Assembly (NCBI GenBank): GCA_013397455.1
Contig: VYZB01000748.1
Coordinates: 6,018 to 70,017, forward strand
Length of the DNA: 64,000 nt
From: Crotophaga sulcirostris
Lineage: Eukaryota; Chordata; Aves; Cuculiformes; Crotophagidae
Reading direction: 5' to 3'
In this document: positions 55,966-64,000 of the stretch, piece by piece
How the letters are laid out: each line of letters starts with the position of its first letter
Position numbering within the stretch: the stretch's first letter is position 1
Made by a program: the position numbers and the translations under genes
The notes under the pieces: model-generated
Told to the model about the DNA's origin: nothing
The model's database searches: none
Seen by the model: only the letters and a program-made list of their open reading frames with translations

Positions 55966-56302
55966 AAAACATCAGGAGCTTCACTCACCTCCCTTGCTTG
56001 TGGAACGACTTGCGTTTGTACTAAGCTCAAAAATGACCCATTGTTTGCACAATAATATTTCTAGGTTTAGAGGAGAGGGTGAATTTTTCCTGTTAACTCT
56101 GAAATTAGGCTAGAAAAACAAATGCCCTCTGCTTTTGTCACTGTAATACAAAGATTCATGAAATTCTTTGGTTCGAGGAGGTTAAAATACAGCTTCTCCA
56201 ACAGAGCACAGGGATACATGCACTTTTTCTTTCCTTCTTGTTTTAAAACGTCCCCTCTACAAATAGGGAATTTTGAAGCCAGCAATCCCATCTCCTTCAT
56301 AT
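55966..56302. other. Unique non-coding stretch
   Basis: AT-rich, with no recognisable feature. Confidence 0.4.
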
Positions 56303-56620
56303 TCATAGAATCATGAAATGGTTTGGGTTGGAAGGGACCTGGGCCAGGACCTCTCCAACTTCACAGCAAAACATTTCTCCCAAAGATCTCATCTCAGTCT
56401 CCCTTCTTTCAGCTCAAAACCATTCCCCCTCGTCCTGTCCCTGCACTCCCTGATCAGGAGCCCCTCCCCAGCTTTCCTGGAGCCCCTTTCAGTACTGGAG
56501 GCTGCTCTAAGGTCTGCCCAGAGCATTCTCTTCTCCAGGCTGAACAACCCCAACTCTCTCAGCCTGTCTTTGTATGGGAGGTGCTCCAGCCCTCAGATCA
56601 TCTTTGTGGCCTCCTCTGGA
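56303..56620 (-). mobile_element. CR1 LINE fragment, type I, with internal deletion
   Basis: The 3' end 'catagaatcatgaaatgg' up to 'ggaagggacct' joins directly to 'gggccaggacctctcc'. About 150 bp present in other copies is missing. It then continues to 'cctcagatcatctttgtgg'. Confidence 0.95.
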
Positions 56621-57334
56621 TGATGATGCTCAGCACGCACCTGGCTCCTCACAGAATTAGGGGAGACATCGTGATGTTGCAACAGCAGTTCCTTGTTTGC
56701 ATCAGGTCTTATGGGCACACGAGGATGTTCATGTTCAACAGTTGGCATTGGATTCTCTTGCTAAGGAGAAAACCCATCATTTCTGTGCGCGTGTAATCAA
56801 AGAAACTCTTCTGTGATTAACGCGCAGTATCCTTGGGGAAGGGAAAAAAAAGAAGAGAAAGAAAACAAACAGAAATTGGACCCAAGATCTTTCCACATAG
56901 TGCTCACGGCAAACAAATAAAGGATGATAGATAACTGAATACAGGAGAGGAAATTGTGCTCTTCTCTCCTCTAACAGTACCACAAAAGGCCCATCTCTCT
57001 GGTTTCCTGGTAATTACCAGCCTCTCTGTCAGTGGGTTACCTTATATTAATTAACATTATTTATTGCTGTTGGCAGAGTGACTGCTACAGTAAATCAAGC
57101 AATTAGCAGCCTTGTGTATTGCACTCGGAAGAGAAGTAACCAGGTGCCAGAAAGGATTTACTTTGTGCTTTATGTTTTATTCACGGGCTCTCCATTTACT
57201 GTTGCATTTCTCCATCGCAGCCACCATCGCGCTGCAAGATGGGATTGAGGAGTGTGAGTGAGGCAGCACCGGTGCCCGTTGCCTGTGCTGCTGACAGCTT
57301 GTAGGCAGTGGATGATCTCCTAGAGAGGAGGGAT
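56621..57334. other. Unique non-coding stretch
   Basis: 56840-56880 is A/G-rich and 57000-57130 is AT-rich ('cttatattaattaacatt'). No gene is recognised. Confidence 0.45.
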
Positions 57335-57432
57335 GAGCCCCTTGATCCAGTGGGAAGTGTCCCAACCCATGGCAGGGATTGGAACTGGATGGGCTTAAGG
57401 CCCCTTCCAACCTAACCCATTCTGTGATTCCC
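57335..57432 (+). mobile_element. CR1 fragment, type I (about 98 bp)
   Basis: 'ccccttgatccagtgggaag', 'ggaactggatgggctta', then 'cattctgtgattcc'. 5'-truncated. Confidence 0.92.
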
Positions 57433-58380
57433 AGCATCTCCTTCAGCCTTGATACCTTAGTTTGGCCAAGGAAAGGGACACCATGACACTGTGGTGAGGG
57501 TTTTCTCTCCTTTAGGGAGATAAAAAAGTTCTTAATTTTTCCTACTCGTGGTTATTTAAGTTTAATTGCATTTGGTTGCAACAAATAAGAAGCAAAATGT
57601 GGCTGGAAAATGGAAATAAGTAACTCTACACAACTCTGTAAATGGCTAAGGTTGCTTCTGCTTGTAGGAGTTGGTCATTGGTTCCAAAACAAGCCCTGTG
57701 GGTGAGGAGACCGGAGGAGACCTTGGGTGCTCCTCAGGTTGGGCAAGCATTCACCTCAAACCGCTGCTTTCTCGCCTGGTGAGAGTTTGGTCCCTCGAAG
57801 AGTTTTGCTGGCTGCCAGTTCTGATTTAATTATATGGTGAGAAATAAAACATGAAGAAAAGGCAGGGGGGGGAAAGCCCATGTGGGCATCCAAAGGAGAC
57901 ACTTGGCTTGTTAAAGCAAGGCGATCACAGTTTGCTGCTAATTACAGGAAAAAATACAGCATTCCCTGGAGGAGATGGCAAGAGAGAGACTCATAAAACC
58001 CACAACATGAGTATGAAACGTATTCTAGTTTCCATAATTGTTCTTTTTTTTTCCTTTTATGTTTTCTTTTCTATCATTTGAAAATCTTCTCTGGACTTTA
58101 TCTTCCATCCATTCTGGCCTCTGGCTGGACAGAGGCAGAGCTCAACAACCTGCACCACTCTTAGCAGGGGATCTTGTCACTCCAGCAAAGAGCTTTGTGA
58201 TGTGGTTGTGTGTGATTGCCAGGGACTGGGAGCACCGTGCACTCTGCCTGTAGCTCAGTTGCGTTGGGGTGTAGTTCAGAGATGTTGGATGAGTTGCTCA
58301 GCTGCGGTGGGGCAGGAGGATGTTCCCTAAATATTGAATAAAGGAGAGGATTTTGTCAGCTTCTGAAAACAAAATACTGT
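57433..58380. other. Unique non-coding stretch
   Basis: 57510-57640 and 57990-58090 are AT-rich. No gene or repeat is recognised. Confidence 0.5.
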
Positions 58381-58727
58381 AGAATCATAGAATGGTTTGG
58401 GTTGGAAGGGACATCAAAGTCCATCCAGTTCCACTCCCCTGCCATGGGCAGGGACACCTCCATTGGACCAGGGGGCTCCAAACCTCATCCAACCTGCCCT
58501 TGAACACCTCCAGGGATGGGGCAGCCACCACTGCTCTGGGCAATCTGGGCCAGGGCCTCCCCACCCTCACAGAAAGACATTTCTCCCCAAGATCTCACCT
58601 CAGTCTCCCCTCTTTCCACTGAAAAACCTTCCCCGTCATCCTATCCCTGCTCTCCCTGATCAAGAGCCCCTCCCCAGCTTTCCTGGAGCCCCTTTCAGTA
58701 CTGGGAGGCTCCTCTAAGGTCTTCCCT
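58381..58727 (-). mobile_element. CR1 LINE fragment, type I
   Basis: From 'agaatcatagaatggtttgg' to 'cctctaaggtcttccct'. Variants 'ccattggaccaggggg' and 'cctcatccaacctgccc' set it apart from the other copies. Confidence 0.96.
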
Positions 58728-59730
58728 TAATCTGATGGAAAATGATCTTTGAATTAAAGGGTAAGAGTCCAGGTTTCCCCCCCACCACTCCTCTGTGGGT
58801 CTGACAGGGGACAGACCCTCGGAGCACTGCTGGAGCTTCATGTCGGGTTCAGCCAGGTGACCTTCTCCCACTTTCTCTTTGTCACAGCTCCCACCAAACC
58901 CTCCCTACTTTGTCCTTCTCCTCTGCTGAGCTGTGTGGTTTTACTGCCAGTTTGTGCCTGCCCAGCCTCCCTGTCTGTCTCCATCAGCGTCGAGCAGCGC
59001 CGCTCCGCCAGCGGATGTCGACGCTGGACCTTGAGGGTCTGGACGTTGAGATGGAAAAAGCCCAGAGCTGAAAACCTTTCTATTTCCATCTCCTCCTCCC
59101 TGTGTGACACTGTGCAGGTGAGAAACTTGCTGTCTCCAGCCAAACGCCCGCTCACATGCGTTACTTGAACAGTTTCCTAAACACTTCTCCAAGAAGTCCT
59201 GTAATGAAAGGAGTGGTTTCCTTTGGCTCCTTTCCCAGACCTACCCCAACAGAAGGATGCTGACCTAAGGCTGTTAAACACTTTGATGTATGGCCGTGTC
59301 TCCTTAAGTAGAAGATCCATATTCTTAAACTAAGCTGCCATGACACAGGGACATTATGAACTCTCTGAACCAACTGAATCCTACAAATGAGCCATTAGTT
59401 GGCTCTACGGCACATTGGCTCCCCTGCGCCGGAGGGGGCTCCTGTTAAATAAGATAATCATTGCTGTCCACATGCCCCGCAGGCTGCTATGTGTTAATTT
59501 TAATGCAATTTGTCTTGCCCCTACCCTCCCTTCCCCTGAAAACAATGGTCAGAACAGCCCCGTGCCGCCGCGCTGCGGGTTTGCGCTGCTCCATGAAGAA
59601 GAGTTGAGCGAATTTCTTGCCATGGGAGGAACCAGTCGCCTTCCTCCTCTGGTTGCAAGGGATGAAACTTGAGGAACATTCCACTGTTGCACCTGCATCC
59701 ATCAAAACTTCATAATTCATTGTCGTTCCA
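58728..59730. other. Unique non-coding stretch
   Basis: No gene is recognised. Pyrimidine-rich at 58860-58990, followed by a CpG-bearing patch at 58985-59030. Confidence 0.5.
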
Positions 59731-60063
59731 GTGCTGAAAGGGGCTCCAGGAAAGCTGGGGAGGGGCTCTTGACCAGGGAGTGCAGGGATGGGATGAGGGG
59801 GAATCATTTTCAGTTGAAAGAGGGGAGACTGAGATGAGATCTTAGGAAGAAATGTTTTGCTGTGAGGGTGGGGAGGCCCTGGCCCAGGTTGCCCAGAGCA
59901 GTGGTGGCTGCCCCATCCCTGGAGGTGTTCAAGGCCAGGTTGGATGGGGCTTGGAGCCCCCTGATCCAGTGGGAGGTGTCCCTGCCCAGGGCAGGGGGGT
60001 TGGAACCAGATGAGCTTTAATGTCACTTCCAGCATAAACCATTCTGTGATGATTCCATGACTG
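59731..60063 (+). mobile_element. CR1 LINE fragment, type I
   Basis: Near-consensus from 'gctgaaaggggctccagg' to 'gatgattccatgactga'. The ancestral ORF2 stop position reads CAG at 59967-59969. Minor variants near the 3' end ('cacttccagcataaacc'). Confidence 0.96.
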
Positions 60064-60663
60064 AAGATCATGTGATTTCCTCCCCTTCTCCACTCCCCAG
60101 CCTTCAGGCCCTGCAACTTCTCATTTCTGGAAAACAGAAATGACCCAGGATGGGCCAGAAAGGACCATGCTGAGCCACCTCCTGGGAACCTTCTGCCTTC
60201 TGTTCCCATGCAGCATGAGAAGTGTGATGCTATGGTCAATCCCAGGGGCTGCAGCCTACTGGGATTGATAGGTCCAGGTGGATCAACTCAGAAATGTTTT
60301 TTTCAAATAAGCTGGCAAGATATTTTCTGTTTCTCTGAGACTGGAATGAATGCACAACGATTTTCTTCATTAAAAATTGAAGACAGATAAATAATTGTAT
60401 ACCCCTGGGTGATAATTACCCATGTTTATTTATGTAGTTTGCGAATAGTGGATGGGGTTGTTGTTCCTTCCACGGGTAACTCACAGCCATGAGGGGTGGG
60501 TGAGAAAACTGGCCCAGCAGAGAGCAACAGAAAAACATAGCTCACTGTCTCTTTCCTTTTCTGTTGAAAAATTAATGACTTGGAACAGTGGTTGGCAAGT
60601 ACCAGGTGATGTCTTCACCATCCTCTTTTCGTGTGAGATCACACACAGTGCTGAGAGCACTGG
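60064..60663. other. Unique non-coding stretch
   Basis: 60290-60450 is AT-rich. No gene or repeat is recognised. Confidence 0.45.
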
Positions 60664-61050
60664 GATCATGGAATCATTAAGGCTGGAAAAGACCTCTAGG
60701 ATCATTCAGTCCAACCCCACCGTGCCTGCTAAACCATGGCCCAAAGTGCCACGTCTCCGTGTTCTTTGAGCCCCTCCAGGGATGGAGACTCCACCACTCT
60801 CTCAGTAAAGAAATCTTTCCCTATACCCAATCTAAACCTCCCCTGGTGCAACTTGAGGCCATTTCCTCTCATCCCATCACTTCTTACCTGGGAGAAGAGC
60901 CCAGCACCCACCTCACCACAACCTCCTTTCCAGGAGCTGCAGAGAGCGATGAGGTCTCCCCTCAGCCTCCTCTTCTCCAGCCTAAACAGCCCCAGGTCCC
61001 TCAGCCACTCGTAACACTTGTTCTCCAGACCCCTCCCCAGCTTCATGGTC
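60664..61050 (-). mobile_element. CR1 LINE fragment, type III, best-preserved ORF2 C-terminus
   Basis: The minus-strand frame carries about 100 residues of CR1 ORF2 without a stop: '[18 protein letters not shown]', '[20 protein letters not shown]', '[13 protein letters not shown]', then a stop near 60729. About 28 bp ('ctgccctgggcagcctgg'-like) are missing between the two halves. The tail matches type III. Confidence 0.95.
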
Positions 61051-62069
61051 CAGCAGGAGATGTGACAGTGAAGCAGCCGTAGCTCTGGTCCCGTGCCCAC
61101 TCCTGGCTGCAGAGGCTTGAGGATGCTCTTGCTCCCTAGATCTGGTCCACTTGGCTCTAAGACAAAGTGAGGGCTTTGATCACAGAGAAGAACCAGCCCT
61201 GGTTGTTGTAGACTTGAGTCAAGCTTGGCCAACCTGTTGAAACACAAACTGGGTTATTTTACCTGAAAAGCAAAGCAGACCCATGACAGGCAGTGCATTT
61301 GCCTTGATTTTATTCTGATTCATTTGTTCCTGGGATTCCTAACAAATATAAGCTTGCACAGTAATTAAATTACATTTAATTTGATTAGATTAGAGCTGAG
61401 GGAAGCACTCTTCTCCCTTTATAACATAAGGAAAAGAGAAATGAAGCCTTTCAAGAAAGAAAACATGTCTTGGGCTTGGAAATGCAAAAAAAACCCCCCC
61501 AAATTTATCTAGAGGACGAAAGGGAGATGTAATGAACTGCAATCGAGCAGGAAGCCTGGAGAGAGAATCAAAAATTTGGGGGATTCATTGGAGGACATAA
61601 TTGCAACATGTATATTGATTTTGCAGAGATAAGAAAACAAATGTTTGTGGAGATTGGACTTAGTTTATTACATTTATTTCCCCATGGAGCTGATGTTTCT
61701 CCATTAGAAAAAAAAACAAAACAAAAAAACCAACAACCAAACCAAACCCCGGTGTTCTTAAATGCATTGTTTTTTTCAGAGATGCTTATTAAGTTATTGC
61801 CTGATCCCACTGGCTCTATCTTTTTGCAAATTGGTTTGTCTGGAAGAAGGTTACACTTTTCAGGCAGCTTACGAAGCATCTCTTTTTCTCCCCCTCTTAA
61901 TTGTTTGCATTAAAGGACCGGGATCTTGCTGTGCCTGGCGCTCCCTGGGAGCTCAAGAATAAATCCCTTTGCCCAAAACCTTGCTGAAACCCCAGGGATG
62001 GGTCAGCCCTGGCCACGTGCAGTGGGGATGCTTTGTGCACGCTCAGGCTGGTGACTCCCTGCTGACTTC
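61051..62069. other. Unique stretch with an A/CAAA-rich simple repeat
   Basis: 61707-61747 is an A- and CAAA-rich simple run ('acaaaacaaaaaaacc'). 61310-61420 is AT-rich. No gene is recognised. Confidence 0.5.
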
Positions 62070-62617
62070 TGTGCTGGAGAACATCCAGAGATGGGAAGGG
62101 GCTGGAGAACAGGGGTTCTGGGAGCAGCTGAGGGACCTGGGGCTGTTTAGCCTGGAGAAGAGGAGGTTGAGGGGAGACCTCATCGCTCTCTGCAGCTCCT
62201 GGGAAAGGAGGTTGTGGTGAGGTGGGCGTTGGTTTCTTCACCCAAGTAAGAAGTGACAGGAGAAGAGGAAATGGCCTCAAGTTGCATCAAGGGAGATTCA
62301 GATCGGATATCAGGAAAACATTTCTTCACCAAAAGGGTTCTCAGGCTCTGGACCAGGCTACCCAGGGAGGTGGTGGAGTCCCCATCCCTGGAGGTGTTTA
62401 AAGGACAGTTTAGATGGTTTAGATGCTGGGTTGGTGTTGGTGTTGGGTTCTAGGTTGGACTCGATGATCTCAGAGGTCCTTTCCAACCTTGTGATACTGT
62501 GACACTGTGACAGGTACATGAGGTGCTCAGGGATCTGGTTTAGCAGTGGACAGGTACGGTTGGACTCAATGAGCTCAAAGGTCTTTTCCAACCAAACAAT
62601 TCCATGATTCTATGAAA
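62070..62617 (+). mobile_element. CR1 LINE fragment, type II, interrupted by another CR1
   Basis: It runs from 'gtgctggagaacatccag' through '[19 protein letters not shown]'-coding sequence to 'gaggtgtttaaaggacag'. It then resumes after the nested copy at 'ggtacatgaggtgctcagg' and ends with 'ttttccaaccaaac' and two octamers. The two halves are in the same orientation and fit together with no loss. Confidence 0.94.
62412..62511 (+). mobile_element. Nested CR1 fragment, type IV (about 100 bp)
   Basis: 'tagatgctgggttggtg', 'gggttctaggttggactcg', then 'gtgatactgtgacactgtga'. It is inserted within the last 110 bp of the type II host. 'gacag' on both sides may be a target-site duplication. It is younger than the host. 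Confidence 0.88.
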
Positions 62618-64000
62618 ATATCCCTTCCTGCACATTCTCCATGTGATGAAGAGAAAATCAGCACCAGCAGGGAACTGACCTTCCCACAAGCCCAGCACCT
62701 ACCCCACCCTTTCCATCCCACCTCCCAGCATCACCATGAATCCACCTGTTCTGAGAGGTGAAGGTTTCTTTTCATTCACTGCTGTGATGACTTTGGCCAG
62801 GTAAGTTATTCAGTGTTAGCCCTGCAAGCTCCTAAGTCTCCTGGTAGCTTTCCAGGGCTCACCTGATACTTAATCACAGCTCAGGCACCACTGTCTGTGT
62901 TGGAGAAACACCACTTCCAGGTTTGATTGATTGGGATTTAAGTTCTGATTTCTCTTGGAGCATAATCAGGCCTGAATGGGGCGATTTTTACAGTGACAAT
63001 TAAAATAATGAAAGTGAACTTTAAATGACATTCAAACACTGTCACCTGCTACCAGCTCCACTCTCCCGCCTGCATTCTGGGAACTGCAATTTTCAGCATC
63101 ATTCACTGCAGGGTGATTACAGCTGCATCTATTCAGCCAGTCGAGTTAAAATACTGCAGCAGCCTGAAAGGAAGCATTTTCAGGTGTCAGGACCTGCCAC
63201 TGCGCCTGGTTTCCAGGAAAGCTCAATATTTTGAGTGCATGACAGGGGTTGAATGCTTACAAAAACCTGGAGCAGATTCTGGATTAGTTTTCTCTTTGTG
63301 GCATTTACAGATTGTAATGAATTCATATTGTGCTTGTGGTGTATAATAGTAAAGAGTTTATTGATTTAGAGATCATTATTTTACTATACATCCAGATAAC
63401 AGCAGCCTGTGGAATTACTCATGTGGTCAGGGTCAGGGGCTGATCCAAAGCTTCGTGCTATCTGTCCTGTTCAGATCTGGAGCTGGAGAAATTGAAGCCC
63501 AGCACAAACAAGCTTGAGGGTAAATGAGAAGCAAGGAGGCTCTGTCACAAAGGGATGGGGCTCAGGACTTTGCATGAACCCATTTAGGGGTCCCATTCAG
63601 GCAGCTGCTGCTGAAGGAAGATGTTTGCAGGCTGGGCTGCAGGGGTGAGCTCAGCCCTGGGGCAGAGCTGAGAAGGGTAGGAGCAAGGTCTCAGCAAGGA
63701 CACAACACCCCAGCCCCCTTCAGCAAACATTTGCTGCAGCATTTTGGCACTTGCACCTTCCAGGTGACTCAGGTATGAACTCCCATCCCTCACTCTTGTT
63801 TCTGGCAGGGGTTTAACCTGCTCTCTTGCAGGATCCCTCCCTTACAGCCTGGCAGCCAGGACCGATCAGGCACAGAAAGCTCCCTCCTGGGCTTGTCAGC
63901 TCCTTTGATGAATTAAAAGGGTTCAAGGGAAGCAGTGAAGCGGGGCTTGTACTTCAGAGCAGGCAAATCAGCTCTCTGTGAGTTCTGGAGAAAGGGGCTG
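62618..64000. other. Unique non-coding stretch to window end
   Basis: No gene or repeat is recognised. 63280-63410 is AT-rich. The 'gagctggagaaattgaagccc' near 63480 is only a weak MIR-like word. Confidence 0.5.

Noticed and set aside
60729..61247. 172-codon minus-strand frame with clear protein-like motifs
   Set aside because: The recognisable part is CR1 ORF2 C-terminus. The rest is unique sequence read through. It is a dead retrotransposon fragment, not a host gene.
63450..63505. MIR-like words near 63480 and 35700
   Set aside because: Single short word matches without the ordered context seen at 10185.
1..64000. CRISPR arrays, bacterial operons, phage or plasmid features
   Set aside because: Sequence texture, CR1 content and lack of gene density show vertebrate nuclear DNA. 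No such features are present.
1..64000. Endogenous retrovirus LTRs or internal genes
   Set aside because: I saw no TG...CA-bounded paired LTRs or retroviral protein motifs. All retroelement protein remnants match CR1 ORF2.
1..64000. tRNA, rRNA or well-known microRNA genes
   Set aside because: No tRNA B-box (GGTTCGAATCC-like) with a matching A-box, and no familiar miRNA mature sequence noticed. A covariance-model search would be needed to be sure.

Overview
The window looks like non-coding DNA from a bird chromosome. I recognise no protein-coding exon, tRNA, rRNA or known microRNA. Its strongest feature is the density of 5'-truncated CR1 non-LTR retrotransposons, the main avian LINE. I place 47 CR1 pieces (27 on the minus strand, 20 on the plus strand) covering roughly 11-12 kb, or about 18% of the window (my own tally). 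That is high for a bird and would fit a CR1-rich lineage such as Piciformes or Bucerotiformes; this is inference only. Boundaries of CR1 pieces are by eye and may be off by several bases.

I sort the CR1 pieces by their 3' ends. Type I (the commonest) ends in 'ttccaacccaaacc' plus the octamer repeat ATTCTATG. Type II has 'ctggtttagcagtggacagg' and then 'ttttccaaccaaac' plus the octamer. Type III has 'acacggtttagcagrcac' and 'ttccaaccttaatg'. Type IV ends in a different octamer, roughly TGATACTG, after 'tttccaacctt'. Type V ends in 'tcttccagctcagga' plus ATTCTATG. All copies are 5'-truncated, with a maximum near 0.6 kb, and none could move on its own. Many still show decayed pieces of the C-terminal end of CR1 ORF2, the reverse-transcriptase protein. 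These account for most of the protein-like open frames in the window.

Layout: 1-6900 holds two old CR1 loci and GC-rich unique DNA. At 6919-7256 there is a 14-bp minisatellite with an 86-bp higher-order period. 7.3-16.2 kb has CR1 pieces, an assembly gap (10667-11031) inside a CR1, and a MIR-like SINE relic. 16-31 kb alternates GC-rich unique sequence with AT-rich, non-repetitive blocks that look like vertebrate conserved non-coding elements (for example 21590-21840, 27040-27600 and 29840-30200), plus a diverged direct duplication at 23968/24328. 31-48 kb is more of the same, with an unusual inverted-repeat cluster at 46161-46237. 48.4-50.1 kb is a CR1 cluster (four copies in 1.7 kb). 50-64 kb is unique DNA with further CR1 copies, including a clear CR1-in-CR1 insertion at 62412-62511.

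How the parts relate: nothing here forms a pathway or operon. The most informative signals concern CR1 history (nested insertions giving relative ages, loss of the ORF2 stop codon in the youngest family, outward-facing CR1 pairs) and the possibility that the AT-rich unique blocks are enhancers of a developmental gene outside the window. That second idea cannot be tested from one sequence.
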